Notes: a model not told the origin generated them from the letters alone. DNA of 64,000 nt from Candidatus Rokuibacteriota bacterium (GCA_003220225.1 QHRU01000034.1:1-64000); one strand, 5' to 3'. Positions 9,909-19,113 are shown, counted from the first letter of the stretch. Program-made: numbers and translations.

Positions 9909-11305
9909 CAGGCCAGCTCCTCGACGAGCTGCTTGAAGAGGTCGCCGCGATGCTCGTAGTTGTCGAACATGTCGAAGGACGCGCAGGCGGGCGACAGGAG
10001 CACGACGTCGCCGGCGCGCGCGGCCCCGCGCGCCGCCTGGATCGCGCTCGCGAGCGTCTCGGCGGCGCTGACCCCGATGCCGGCGGAGGCCAGGGCGGCG
10101 GCGATCCGGCCGCCGTCCTCGCCGATGACGACGGCGTGGGTCACCCGGTCCCGCGCGGCGTCGGCGAGCGGCGTGAAGTCCTGGCCCTTGCCCTTGCCGC
10201 CCGCGATGAGGACGATGCGCTCGGCGAAGGATTCCAGCGCCTTGATGGTCGACGCGACGTTCGTGCCTTTCGAGTCGTTGTAGAACTGCACCCCGGCCAC
10301 GTCACGCACGAACTCGATCCGGTGCGCGACGGCGCGGAAGCGTCCGACGGCCCGGCGGATCGCCTCGACGCCGATGCCCGTCCACAGCGCGCAGGCGGTG
10401 GCGGCCAGCACGTTCTCGACGTTGTGGGCGCCGCGCAGCTGGATCTCGGCCAGCGGACAGATCCGGTCCCCGTGGCCGTTGAGCCGGGCCACCAGCCAGC
10501 CATCGTCGACGAAGACGCCGTGCTCGAGGGCGCGTTGGCGGCTGAACCACAGGACGTGGCCGCGCGTGCGGGAGGCCAGGCCGCGCGCCGCCTCGTCGTC
10601 GGCGTTGAGGACGGCGCAGTCGTGCTCCGTCTGGTTCATGAAGATGCGCGCCTTGGCCTCGAGGTAACGGGCGAACGTGCGGTGCCGGTCGAGGTGGTCC
10701 GGCGTGACGTTCAGCACGGCCGCCACCCGCGGCTGGAAGGCCTCGATCGTCTCGAGCTGGAAGGAGGAGACCTCGGCCACCACCAGGCCGCCGGCGGGAA
10801 AGTCGAGCGCGCGCGCCGCGAGCGGCGTGCCGATGTTGCCGCCCACGAAGACCGGCCGCGGCTGCTCGGCGAGCAGCGCTCCCGTGAGCGCGGTGGTGGT
10901 GGTCTTGCCGTTGGTGCCGGTGATGGCGATCGTCTCGGCCTCCATCGCCCGCCACGCCAGCTCCAGCTCGCCGATCACCGGCACCCGGCGCGCGCGCGCC
11001 GGCGCGAGTTGCGCGCCGTCCAGCGGCACGCCCGGGCTCACGACGACGAGCTCGACGCCGTCGAAGGCGGCGGGGCCGTCGATGAGCCTCACGCCGGCGG
11101 TGGCCAGCGCGGCGACCTCGGGGCCGAGCGAGGCGACGGGCTTGGCGTCGGTGCCGCACACGTCGGCGCCGGCCGCCGCCAGCAGGCGCGCGGCCGCGAT
11201 CCCGCTCTTGGCGAGGCCGACCACCGTCACGTGGCGGCGCGCCAGCGTCGCCAGGTACCCGCGGCCTCTCGTCGCCACCTCGACCTCCTCCGCGAGATGC
11301 GTCAT
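9908..11305 (-). CDS. murD: UDP-N-acetylmuramoylalanine--D-glutamate ligase MurD
   Basis: Adds D-Glu to UDP-MurNAc-L-Ala; 465 residues. The N-terminal domain reads VTVVGLAKSGIAAARLL, the ATP loop is AITGTNGKTTTTAL, followed by VAEVSSFQLETI and NVTPDHLDRH, and the C-terminal domain has YNDSKGTNVAST and IAGGKGKGQDF, which mark MurD among Mur ligases. It follows mraY after 52 bp and is translationally linked to ftsW. Confidence 0.98.
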   Translation of the reverse strand: MTHLAEEVEVATRGRGYLATLARRHVTVVGLAKSGIAAARLLAAAGADVCGTDAKPVASLGPEVAALATAGVRLIDGPAAFDGVELVVVSPGVPLDGAQLAPARARRVPVIGELELAWRAMEAETIAITGTNGKTTTTALTGALLAEQPRPVFVGGNIGTPLAARALDFPAGGLVVAEVSSFQLETIEAFQPRVAAVLNVTPDHLDRHRTFARYLEAKARIFMNQTEHDCAVLNADDEAARGLASRTRGHVLWFSRQRALEHGVFVDDGWLVARLNGHGDRICPLAEIQLRGAHNVENVLAATACALWTGIGVEAIRRAVGRFRAVAHRIEFVRDVAGVQFYNDSKGTNVASTIKALESFAERIVLIAGGKGKGQDFTPLADAARDRVTHAVVIGEDGGRIAAALASAGIGVSAAETLASAIQAARGAARAGDVVLLSPACASFDMFDNYEHRGDLFKQLVEELA

Positions 11306-11357
11306 CCGGCTGTCCTTCTCAGGCTCGCCTCGGCCGCGGACGGCCTGCGGCTTCGCA

Positions 11358-12440
11358 CTACCGTAACTTCAGCGTGGTCAGCGCCAGCAGCGCCAGCGCG
11401 AACGACACGATCCAGAAGCGCACCACGATCTTGGGCTCGGGCCAGCCGGTCAATTCGTAGTGGTGGTGCAGCGGCGCCATGCGGAAGACGCGGCGCCCCG
11501 TGAGCTTGAACGAGGCCACCTGCACGATGACCGACCCGGCCTCCACCACGTAGATCCCGCCGATGAGTGGCAGCAGCAGCTCGGCCTTGGTCAGCACGGC
11601 CAGCGTGCCGATCGCCGCGCCCAGGGCCAGCGAGCCCGCGTCGCCCATGAAGACCTCGGCCGGATGGCAGTTGAACCACAGGAACCCGATGGCGGCGCCG
11701 ATCAGCGCGCCGCAGAACACGGACAGCTCGCCCGCGCCGCGCACGTTGAGGATCTTCAGATAGTCGGCCGCCCGGAAGTTGCCCGTCAGGTACGCGATGA
11801 CCCCGAAGGCGGCGCCGGCCATCACGATGGGACCGATGGCCAGCCCGTCGAGCCCGTCGGTGAGGTTGACCGCGTTCGACGCGCCGATGATCACCAGCAT
11901 CGCGAACATGAACCACCACACGCCCAGGTGCAGGAGCCAGCCCTTGAAGAACGGGATCGCCAGCACCGGCTGCCATGCCTCGGCCGACTGCCAGTAGACG
12001 ATCTGCAGCAGGGTCAGGGCCAGGATCACCTGCGCGGCGAGCTTGCCGCGCGCGGGGACCCCGCGCTTGGTACGGATCTTCGTCCAGTCGTCCCACATCC
12101 CGATGAGGCCGTAGCCCGCGACGGCCAGCATCGCGACCCAGACGTAGCGGTTGGTCAGGTTCGCCCACAGGAAGGTCGAGCCGAGGATGGCGCAGAGGAT
12201 GATGACGCCGCCCATCGTCGGCGTGCCCTTCTTCGCCAGGCGGTGGTGCTCCGGCGTGTCCTCGCGCAGCGTCTCGGTGCCGTGCTGCATGCGCCGGAGC
12301 CGGCGGATCAGCCACGGGCCGACGATCAGCGAGATCACCAGCGCCGAGATCAGTGCCATGAAGGACCGGAACGTCAGGTAGCGAAAGACGTTGAAAACGA
12401 TGTGGTCCTTGGCGAGCGGGACGAGCAGGTAGTAAAGCAT
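11358..12440 (-). CDS. mraY: Phospho-N-acetylmuramoyl-pentapeptide transferase MraY
   Basis: Integral membrane enzyme that transfers phospho-MurNAc-pentapeptide to undecaprenyl phosphate, giving lipid I; 360 residues and ten membrane segments. The catalytic and Mg-binding motifs are visible: GTPTMGG, the Asp pair in GMWDDWTK, NAVNLTDGLDGLA, and the C-terminal PLHHHYELTGWPE loop. It starts 9 nt after the murF stop. Since murG is absent from the cluster, lipid I made here must be converted to lipid II by an enzyme encoded elsewhere. Confidence 0.98.
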   Translation of the reverse strand: MLYYLLVPLAKDHIVFNVFRYLTFRSFMALISALVISLIVGPWLIRRLRRMQHGTETLREDTPEHHRLAKKGTPTMGGVIILCAILGSTFLWANLTNRYVWVAMLAVAGYGLIGMWDDWTKIRTKRGVPARGKLAAQVILALTLLQIVYWQSAEAWQPVLAIPFFKGWLLHLGVWWFMFAMLVIIGASNAVNLTDGLDGLAIGPIVMAGAAFGVIAYLTGNFRAADYLKILNVRGAGELSVFCGALIGAAIGFLWFNCHPAEVFMGDAGSLALGAAIGTLAVLTKAELLLPLIGGIYVVEAGSVIVQVASFKLTGRRVFRMAPLHHHYELTGWPEPKIVVRFWIVSFALALLALTTLKLR

Positions 12441-12449
12441 CGCCCATTC

Positions 12450-13850
12450 TCACCCGGCGGACCGCTCGCTCCGGGCCAGCCGCGCGACGAGCGCGTCCAC
12501 CACGCGCTCCATCCGCATACCCCGCGAGCCCTTGACCAGCACGACGTCGCCCGGCGTCAGCCGCTTGAGCAGGTGCGCCACCGTGTCCTCGAACGTCGGC
12601 GCGTGATGCGCTTCGGCCAGTCCCGCCGCGCGGGCCGCCTCGACGGCCAGCGCGGAGGCGCGCCCGAACCCCACGAGCTCGTCGGCGGGGAGCGCGGCGA
12701 CCATGCGCCCCACCTCGCGGTGGTCCTCGTCGCTCGACGCGCCCAGCTCCAGCATGTCCCCGAGCACGACCACGGCGCGGCGGCCGGCGCGGCGCGCGGC
12801 CAGCGTGTCGAGCGCCGCGCGCACGGAGGCGGGGCTGGCGTTGTACGTGTCGTCGAGGATCGTCACCTCGCCGGCGCGCTTCCAGATGCCGCGCCCGCCG
12901 ACGGGCCGGGCGGCGGCGAGGCCGCGCGCGATGGCGTCGAGCGGCAGCTCGAGGGCCACGCCGACGGCGGCCGCGGCCAGCGCGTTGGCCACGTTGTGGC
13001 GGCCGGCGAAGGCCACGCCGACGGGCTGGCGCCGGCCGCCCGCCTCCAGCGTGAACGCGAATCCCGCGTCCGTGTCCGTCGCCTCGCCGACGATCCGCAC
13101 GGTGGCGGAGGCGGCGCGGCCGAACGTGACCACGCGGCCCTTCGCCTCGCGCGCCATCGAAGCCACGCGCGGGTCGTCGGCGTTCAGCACGGCGATCCCG
13201 GAGGGCGACAGCGCGCGCACCAGCGCGACCTTCTCCTCCCGCACGCCTTCGATCGTGCCGAGGAACTCCGTGTGGACGGCGGCCACCATGGTGACCACGC
13301 CGACCGTCGGCCGCGCGATGGCCGAGAGCGTCGCGATCTCGCCCGCCTGATTGGTCCCGAGCTCCACGACGGCCGCGCCGTGCTCGGCGCCGAGGCGCAG
13401 CAGCGTGAGCGGCAGGCCCCACTGGTTGTTGAACGACGAGGCGGGCTTGAGCACGTCCCAGCGCGTGGCGAGCACCGCCGCCGTCAGCTCCTTGGCCGTG
13501 GTCTTGCCGATGGAGCCGGTGATGGCGACGACGGGGACGGAGAACCTCGAGCGATGCCAGGCCGCCAGCCGGCCCAGGGCGCGCGTGGTGTCCTCGACGA
13601 GGACGAGCGGCACGTTGGCGGGCGGGTCGTCGGGCAGCGTGTGGACGACGACGCAGGCGGCGCCGCGCGCGGCGGCGTCGGCGAGGAAGGCGTGGCCGTT
13701 CAGCCGGTGGCCGACGATCGCGAAGAACGCCTCGCCCACCTGGAGGGTCCGCGAGTCGATCGACACGCCGGCCACGGGGACGCCGAGGTCTCCGCTCACC
13801 AGCGCGCCCTCGGTGGCGCGGACCAGCTCCTGGACGCTGAACGCCGCCAT
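12450..13850 (-). CDS. murF: UDP-N-acetylmuramoyl-tripeptide--D-alanyl-D-alanine ligase MurF
   Basis: Adds the D-Ala-D-Ala dipeptide to the UDP-MurNAc-tripeptide; 466 residues. It carries the MurF-type P-loop AITGSIGKTTAKE, then FNNQWGLPLTLL, VVELGTNQAGEI, ADDPRV and the C-terminal ILDDTYNASPASV motif. ATG 13850 was chosen because an AGGAGG-type site lies just before it, overlapping the murE stop, and because MAAFSVQELVRAT matches the family N-terminus; the longer frame upstream is not homologous. Confidence 0.97.
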   Translation of the reverse strand: MAAFSVQELVRATEGALVSGDLGVPVAGVSIDSRTLQVGEAFFAIVGHRLNGHAFLADAAARGAACVVVHTLPDDPPANVPLVLVEDTTRALGRLAAWHRSRFSVPVVAITGSIGKTTAKELTAAVLATRWDVLKPASSFNNQWGLPLTLLRLGAEHGAAVVELGTNQAGEIATLSAIARPTVGVVTMVAAVHTEFLGTIEGVREEKVALVRALSPSGIAVLNADDPRVASMAREAKGRVVTFGRAASATVRIVGEATDTDAGFAFTLEAGGRRQPVGVAFAGRHNVANALAAAAVGVALELPLDAIARGLAAARPVGGRGIWKRAGEVTILDDTYNASPASVRAALDTLAARRAGRRAVVVLGDMLELGASSDEDHREVGRMVAALPADELVGFGRASALAVEAARAAGLAEAHHAPTFEDTVAHLLKRLTPGDVVLVKGSRGMRMERVVDALVARLARSERSAG

Positions 13851-13857
13851 GCGCCTC

Positions 13858-15351
13858 CTAACGCGCCCGCTCCGACAGCAGCCGCCGCGCGACGTCGCGG
13901 TCGTCGAACGGCAGCACGTCGGTCCCGACGATCTGGTACGTCTCGTGCCCCTTGCCGGCGATGACCACCGTGTCGCCGGGCCCCGCCCACGCGAGCGCGG
14001 CGGTGATCGCCGCACGCCGGTCGGCGAGCCGCCCATAGCGATCGCGCTCGCGCCAAACCCGCGCGACGCCGACGGCGATCTCCGCGATGATCGCGTCGGG
14101 ATTCTCGGAGCGCGGGTTGTCCGAGGTGATCCACGCGCGGTCGGCCAGGCGGGCGGCGATCTCGCCCATGATCGGCCGCTTGGTCCGATCGCGGTCGCCG
14201 CCGCACCCGAACACGACGCCGAGCCGCCCCGACGTGATCTTGCGCGCCGTCGTCAGCACCCGCTCCAGCGCGTCAGGGGTATGGGCGTAATCCACGATGA
14301 CGAGGAATGGTTGCCCCGCCCGCACCTGCTCGAACCGGCCGGGCACCGTCTGCACGCCGCTGAGCGCGCGGGCGGCGGTGTCCGGCGCCAGCCCCAGTGC
14401 CCACCCGACGCCGAGGGCGGCGAGCAGGTTCATCACGTTGTGCTCGCCGATCAGCGGCGAGGCGAGCGCCAGCCGGCCCGCCGGTGTGGCCACCGTCAGG
14501 CGCACGCCGTCGAGCGTCGAGGTCCACTCGCTGGCGCGCACACGGTTGTCCGGGCCGAGACCGTAGGTCAGCGTCTCGAGGCCGAGCCCCGCCACCATAC
14601 GGGCGGCGGCCGGGTCGTCGCCGTTCACGACGGCGACGCGCCGCGGCTTCGGCGAGGCGGCGAGCAGCTCGAAGAGCCGGCGCTTGGCGCGCCCGTACTC
14701 CTCGAGCGTCCCATGGAAGTCCAGGTGGTCCTGCGTGAGGTTCGTGAAGACGCCGACGTCGAACGCCAGCGCGTCGACGCGCGAGAGCGCCAACGCGTGC
14801 GAGCTGACCTCCATGGCCACGCCGCGCACGCCGCGCTCGCGCATGGCGGCCAGCATCGCCTCGATCTCGAGCGCCTCCGGCGTCGTCTGTCCCGCCGGCC
14901 GGATCTCGTCGCCGACGACGTACTGAATGGTGCCGAGGATCCCGGTGGCGCCGCCGCGCGCGCGCAGCAGCGCGTCGACGAGGTAGGAGGTCGTGGTCTT
15001 GCCGTTCGTGCCCGTGATGCCCACCAGCGTCAGCGCGCGCGAGGGATGGTCCCAGTAGGCGCCGGCCAGCGCGGCGAGAGCGCGGCGCGCCGACGGGACG
15101 ATGACCTGGGGCACAGGAACGTCGGCGACCGGCCCACCCTCGGTCACGATCAGCGCCGCGCCGCGCCCGACGGCCTCGGGGACGAAGCGCCGCGCGTCCT
15201 GCTTGAAGCCGGGCACGGCCACGAAGGCGTCGCCGCGCGCGACGCGCCGCGAGTCGGCGGTCAGCCCGGTGACCGCCGCCGGCGGGGTGCCGACCATCCG
15301 CTTGTCGGACAGCGCGTCCAGCAGCACGCTCACGGGCACCTCGCGGGGCAT
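13858..15351 (-). CDS. murE: UDP-N-acetylmuramoyl-tripeptide synthetase MurE (meso-DAP type)
   Basis: Adds the third stem residue. The DNPRSENPD motif (DNPR signature) indicates meso-diaminopimelate rather than lysine as substrate, as expected for a diderm. Other motifs: LTADSRRV, GITGTNGKTTTSYL, TTPEALEI, VSSHALALSRVD and NLTQDHLDFHGT. About 497 residues. ATG 15351 lies one base after the ftsI stop; an in-frame GTG at 15366 is the alternative and would overlap ftsI by 14 nt. Neither has a clear ribosome site. Confidence 0.96.
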   Translation of the reverse strand: MPREVPVSVLLDALSDKRMVGTPPAAVTGLTADSRRVARGDAFVAVPGFKQDARRFVPEAVGRGAALIVTEGGPVADVPVPQVIVPSARRALAALAGAYWDHPSRALTLVGITGTNGKTTTSYLVDALLRARGGATGILGTIQYVVGDEIRPAGQTTPEALEIEAMLAAMRERGVRGVAMEVSSHALALSRVDALAFDVGVFTNLTQDHLDFHGTLEEYGRAKRRLFELLAASPKPRRVAVVNGDDPAAARMVAGLGLETLTYGLGPDNRVRASEWTSTLDGVRLTVATPAGRLALASPLIGEHNVMNLLAALGVGWALGLAPDTAARALSGVQTVPGRFEQVRAGQPFLVIVDYAHTPDALERVLTTARKITSGRLGVVFGCGGDRDRTKRPIMGEIAARLADRAWITSDNPRSENPDAIIAEIAVGVARVWRERDRYGRLADRRAAITAALAWAGPGDTVVIAGKGHETYQIVGTDVLPFDDRDVARRLLSERAR

Positions 15352-15352
15352 G

Positions 15353-17332
15353 TCAACGCGCGTCACCGGCGCGCGGGCCGCCCGGCAGCAGCGTGAGGCG
15401 AGCGACCGCGTCCTCGTGCACGCGCTCGCCGGGCACCGGCGTCTGCTGCGCGACGCGCCCGCGGCCGGCGAGCTCGACGCGCACGCCGAGCGGCGCGAGC
15501 ATCGCCAGCGCCCTGCGCAGCGTGCGCCCGCGCACGTCGGGCATGAGGCCGGCGCTGAGCTCGGCTTCGGTCAGATGATCGGTGGCCACGAGCCGCACGC
15601 GCGCGGCGGCCGCGGCATCGGCGCCCGGGCCGGTCACGATCTGGATCGGCGCCGCATCGCGCGGCGGAACCTCCAGGTAGCGCAGCACCGGGCCCGCGAT
15701 CGCCGAGAAGACCGGCGCCGCCGCCTCGCTGCCCCACTTCTCGGTCTTCGGCTCGTCGAGCAGGACGAGCAGCACGAGCCGCGGCTCGTCGGCGGGCACG
15801 AAGCCGACGAACGACAGCACGCCGGGAGCGCGCGAGTAGCGCCGCGTGGCGGGATCGAGCTTCTGCGCGGTGCCCGTCTTGCCGGCGACGTCGTAGCCGG
15901 GGACGGCGGCGAGGTGACCCGTCCCGTGCTCGACGACCCGCACGAGCATCCGCGACAGCGTGCGCGCCGTCTCGAGCGAGACGACCTGGCGCACGGCGCG
16001 CGGCTCGACGCGGCGCACCTCGCGCCCGTCGGCGTCGAACTCCGCCTTCACGAGGCGGGGCTGCATGAGCGTGCCGCCGTTGGCGACGGCGCCGACGGCG
16101 GCCAGCATCTGGAGCGCGGTCACCGAGACCTCCTGGCCGATGGACATCGTGGGCAGGGAGAGCGGCGACCAGCGCTGCGGATCGCGCAAGACGCCGCGGC
16201 TCTCGCCGGGCAGGCCCACGCCCGTGGGCGCGCCGAAGCCGAAAGCCGTCATGTAGCGGTGGTACCGGTCGCGCCCCAGCGCCAGGCCCACCTTCATGGA
16301 GCCTACGTTCGAGGAGTTCTGCAACACCTCGCCGAAGGAGAGCCAGCCGAACTTGCGCCAGTCGTGGATGGTCGTCTTCGCGATGGTGAGCTGGCCATTC
16401 TCGGCCCAGATGCGGTCCTCGGGCCGCACCACGCCCTCCTCGAGGGCGGCCGCGGCGAGGATGACCTTGAACGTCGAGCCCGGCTCGAAGGGGTCGGTGA
16501 CCGCCCGGTTGCGCCAGACCTCGCGCGAGGACACGGCGAGGAACGCGTTGGGATTGAACGTCGGCCGCAGGGCCAGCGCGAGCACGTCGCCCGTGCGCGG
16601 GTCCATCGCGATCGCCATCGCCGCCCGCGCCTGCGTGCGGCGGTACGCGGCGTCGATCTCGCGCTCGGCCAGGTACTGGATCGTCGTGTCGAGCGTGAGC
16701 ATCACGCCCCGCCCCGGCGCCGGGGGGGCGAGGATCTGCTGGCTCGCGAGCTCGCGGCCCAGCGCATCGCGCCCCACGATCGCCCGGCCCGGGGTGCCGG
16801 CGAGCGCGTCGTTCCACGCGCGCTCCACGCCCTCGAGCCCGCCGTCCACGCCCTCGAAGCCGAGCACGTGCGCCGCCAGCTCGCGGTTGGGATAGAGACG
16901 CAGCGGCTCGTCCAGGAACCCGAGCCCCGGCTCGCCGAGCGCGCGCACCCGCGCGACGACGGCCGGCGGGAGCTTGCGCCGCAGCCAGACGAAGGCCTTG
17001 CCGGAGGTGAGCTGCGCGTGCAGCTCGCGCTCCGGCGCGTCGAGGATCGGCGCCAGCCGCGCGGCGACGCGCACGGGATCGCCCAGCGCGCGCGGCTGGG
17101 CGAAGAGTGACTCGGCGGGCGTGGAGGTCGCGAGCGGCGCGCCGTGGCGGTCGACGATCGGACCCCGCGCGCCGTGCAGGGTGACCGTGCGCGAGTACTG
17201 GCGCTCGGCGAGCGCCGCCAGCTCCGCGCGCTTGACGATCATCAGCCAGCCCAGCCGGCTCGTCAGGCCCCCGAACGCGACGGCGAGGAGCGCCGCGAGT
17301 ATCAGGACCCGCGTCCGGAGGGCCGGGGTCAC
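15353..17332 (-). CDS. ftsI: Septal penicillin-binding protein FtsI/PBP3 with C-terminal PASTA domain
   Basis: Transpeptidase that cross-links septal peptidoglycan; 659 residues. One N-terminal membrane anchor (about residues 8-32), a PBP dimerisation domain starting RGPIVDRHGAPLA, then the three transpeptidase motifs: SxxK in EPGSTFKVI, SxN in NSSNVGS and KTGT in VAGKTGTAQK. A PASTA domain (about 585-650, LMPDVRGRTLRRALAML) closes the protein; PASTA domains on PBPs are more usual in Gram-positives and in deltaproteobacteria-like groups than in E. coli. GTG 17332 overlaps the ftsL stop by 4 nt. Confidence 0.96.
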   Translation of the reverse strand: MTPALRTRVLILAALLAVAFGGLTSRLGWLMIVKRAELAALAERQYSRTVTLHGARGPIVDRHGAPLATSTPAESLFAQPRALGDPVRVAARLAPILDAPERELHAQLTSGKAFVWLRRKLPPAVVARVRALGEPGLGFLDEPLRLYPNRELAAHVLGFEGVDGGLEGVERAWNDALAGTPGRAIVGRDALGRELASQQILAPPAPGRGVMLTLDTTIQYLAEREIDAAYRRTQARAAMAIAMDPRTGDVLALALRPTFNPNAFLAVSSREVWRNRAVTDPFEPGSTFKVILAAAALEEGVVRPEDRIWAENGQLTIAKTTIHDWRKFGWLSFGEVLQNSSNVGSMKVGLALGRDRYHRYMTAFGFGAPTGVGLPGESRGVLRDPQRWSPLSLPTMSIGQEVSVTALQMLAAVGAVANGGTLMQPRLVKAEFDADGREVRRVEPRAVRQVVSLETARTLSRMLVRVVEHGTGHLAAVPGYDVAGKTGTAQKLDPATRRYSRAPGVLSFVGFVPADEPRLVLLVLLDEPKTEKWGSEAAAPVFSAIAGPVLRYLEVPPRDAAPIQIVTGPGADAAAAARVRLVATDHLTEAELSAGLMPDVRGRTLRRALAMLAPLGVRVELAGRGRVAQQTPVPGERVHEDAVARLTLLPGGPRAGDAR

Positions 17333-17712
17333 GGAGTGGCGACCTTCTCCACGGCCGCCACCCGGTTCTTCTGAGCGGCCGCGAGGCCGGTGGTACCGGT
17401 GACGTACTCGCGGGCCAGGTGCACCTGCCCGCGCGCGGGCACGCTCAGCCCGAGCTGACGCGCCCGCTGATCCACTCGGACCGGCGAGCGCAGCGTGGCC
17501 ACCTCGATCTCGAGCTGGCGGATGAGCGTCTCCGTACGCGCCCGCTCGGCGCGCAGCGCGTCCAGCTGATAGGCGAGGGGCACCTGCTGCACGCGCAGGC
17601 CGACGACGAGCAGCGCTCCGACGACGAGCACGGCCGATATGGCCAGGGCGGCGGCGAACGAGCGCCGCACGCGCGGATCCGGTTCCCGGTGGAGCCTCTG
17701 GTGCTTGATCAC
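17329..17712 (-). CDS. ftsL: Cell division protein FtsL-like (short bitopic coiled-coil protein)
   Basis: A 127-residue protein with a short cytoplasmic tail, one membrane segment (about residues 16-38, rich in A, L and V) and a coiled-coil-prone part (LRAERARTETLIRQLEIEVATL) before a segment RVDQRARQLGLSVP that is typical of FtsL ends. Sequence conservation in this family is weak, so the call rests on topology and on its position between rsmH and ftsI. GTG 17712 overlaps the rsmH stop in GTGA. In known systems FtsL joins FtsB and FtsQ to activate FtsWI. Confidence 0.85.
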   Translation of the reverse strand: MIKHQRLHREPDPRVRRSFAAALAISAVLVVGALLVVGLRVQQVPLAYQLDALRAERARTETLIRQLEIEVATLRSPVRVDQRARQLGLSVPARGQVHLAREYVTGTTGLAAAQKNRVAAVEKVATP

Positions 17713-18587
17713 GACGTCCGCTCCAGCACGCGCAGCTTGGCGCTCCGGGCGCGGGGGTTCGCCCGCACCTCGTCGTCCCCGGGCGTCAGGGGCGACGGCT
17801 CCAGCTCCGCGAAGTTCGCGGCAGCGAGCGCACGGAACGTCTGCTTCACGATGCGGTCTTCGCCCGAGTGGAACGAGATCACGCCCAGCCGTCCGCCGAG
17901 GGCGAGCAGGCCGGGGATCTCCTGGAGCGTCTGGCGGAGCGCTCCGGTTTCGTCGTTCACCGCCATGCGCAGCGCCTGGAACGTGCGCGTGGCGACGTGC
18001 GTCCGCTTCGGCCACGCGGCGCGCGGCACGGCGGCCCGGACGGCGGCGACCAGGTCGCCGGTCGTCCGCAGGGGACGGCGCCTCACGATGACGCGCGCGA
18101 TGCGCCGCGCGAACCGCTCGCCGCCGTGCTCGTACAGGAGGCGCGCCAGCTCGGCCTCCTCCGCGTGGTTCACGAGATCGGCCGCCGTCTCGCCGCGCGA
18201 CGGGTCGAGGCGCATGTCGAGGGGCTCGTTCTGCTGGAAGCTGAAGCCGCGGCCCGACTCGTCGAGCTGGTAGCTGGACACCCCGAGGTCGAGGAGCACC
18301 GCGCGCGCCTCACGAATGCCGTGCTCGCCGGCCACGCGCGCGAGCTGACGGAAGTCCGCGCGCGCGAGCGTGACGCGCTCCGCGTAGCGTGCCAGCCGAG
18401 CGCGAGCCCGCGCGAGAGCCTCGGGATCGACGTCGATCCCGAGCAGACGCACGTCGTCGCCGCTCGTCCTCAGCACCGCCTCCGCGTGACCGCCCATTCC
18501 CACCGTCCCGTCGATCACCCAACCCCCGCGGCGCGGTCGCAGGACAAACGCGACCTCGTCCACGAGGACGGGAACGTGAACCGCTAG
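17709..18587 (-). CDS. rsmH: 16S rRNA (cytosine1402-N4)-methyltransferase RsmH (MraW); start codon unclear
   Basis: AdoMet-dependent methyltransferase acting on C1402 of 16S rRNA; about 290 residues. Motifs: IDGTVGMGGHAEAVL (AdoMet loop), LLGIDVDPEAL, LLDLGVSSYQLDE, FSFQQNEPLDMR and ISFHSGEDRIVK. The conserved N-terminal HVPVL lies at 18564-18578, but no ATG, GTG or TTG precedes it within the non-overlapping region; the first canonical codon is GTG 18563, which would cut the motif off. Homology begins where the mraZ stop codon sits (CTAG), mirroring the 4-nt overlaps of the neighbours. The end coordinate given is where homology begins, not a proven start. Confidence 0.93.
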   Translation of the reverse strand, partial: LAVHVPVLVDEVAFVLRPRRGGWVIDGTVGMGGHAEAVLRTSGDDVRLLGIDVDPEALARARARLARYAERVTLARADFRQLARVAGEHGIREARAVLLDLGVSSYQLDESGRGFSFQQNEPLDMRLDPSRGETAADLVNHAEEAELARLLYEHGGERFARRIARVIVRRRPLRTTGDLVAAVRAAVPRAAWPKRTHVATRTFQALRMAVNDETGALRQTLQEIPGLLALGGRLGVISFHSGEDRIVKQTFRALAAANFAELEPSPLTPGDDEVRANPRARSAKLRVLERTS

Positions 18588-19027
18588 ACTCCCAGGGCCG
18601 ACAGCTTGTCGTAGAGCGAGGCCAGCTTCGGCTGGCCGGTGCGGTCGTATTCCTCGAATCGCGCGCGGTCCCACACCTCGAACTTGTCGAGCCCGCCGCC
18701 GACGAGCGTCACGTTCTTGTCGAGGCCCGCGTCCTTGCGCGTGTCCGGCGCGATGAGGATGCGTCCCGCGCCGTCCATCGCGACGTCCTTCGCGCGCGAG
18801 ACGTAGAGCCGGCTGATCTCGCGGACCTCGCTGTTGAAGCGCGACTGCTCTCTCAGCTTCGCCTCCATGCGCTCCCACTCCGGCAGCGGGTACACCTCGA
18901 GGCATTCGCCGTCGGGCACGGCGACCAGGTCTCGGCCCTCGTAGCGGGCCAGCACGTCCCGGAACTTCGCCGGGATGCTCAGCCGCCCTTTGGCGTCCAC
19001 CGTGCCCGGATACCGTCCCCTGAACAT
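18584..19027 (-). CDS. mraZ: Transcriptional regulator MraZ
   Basis: 147-residue DNA-binding protein with two SpoVT/AbrB-like halves (MFRGRYPGTVDAKGRLSIPAKFR and AMDGAGRILIAP). In studied bacteria MraZ binds repeated GTGGG-type boxes upstream of itself and controls the dcw operon. Exactly such boxes lie 22-46 bp before this gene, so autoregulation is expected. It is the first gene of the cluster and overlaps the homologous start of rsmH. Confidence 0.97.
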   Translation of the reverse strand: MFRGRYPGTVDAKGRLSIPAKFRDVLARYEGRDLVAVPDGECLEVYPLPEWERMEAKLREQSRFNSEVREISRLYVSRAKDVAMDGAGRILIAPDTRKDAGLDKNVTLVGGGLDKFEVWDRARFEEYDRTGQPKLASLYDKLSALGV

Positions 19028-19048
19028 TGGCCCCCTGGGTCGGCTGGA

Positions 19049-19073
19049 CCCACTTCATCCCACTTCGCCCCAC
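19049..19073 (-). promoter_or_regulatory. MraZ operator: three GTGGG boxes at exact 10-bp spacing
   Basis: On the minus strand GTGGG occurs at 19073-19069, 19063-19059 and 19053-19049, in the context GTGGGGCGAA, GTGGGATGAA, GTGGGTCC. This matches the known MraZ site (repeats separated by 5 bp). The boxes lie between the -10 element and the mraZ start, so bound MraZ would block initiation or escape. Confidence 0.9.
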
Positions 19074-19083
19074 CTTGTTGCCG

Positions 19084-19113
19084 AATTTACAGTTGCCCAA
19101 TCAGGCCTGTCAA
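19084..19113 (-). promoter_or_regulatory. Sigma70-type promoter of the dcw operon
   Basis: TTGACA at 19113-19108, an 18-bp spacer and TAAATT at 19089-19084, read on the minus strand. The predicted transcript start (about 19077) falls immediately upstream of the MraZ boxes. The surrounding 60 bp are clearly AT-richer than the rest of the window. Confidence 0.8.
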
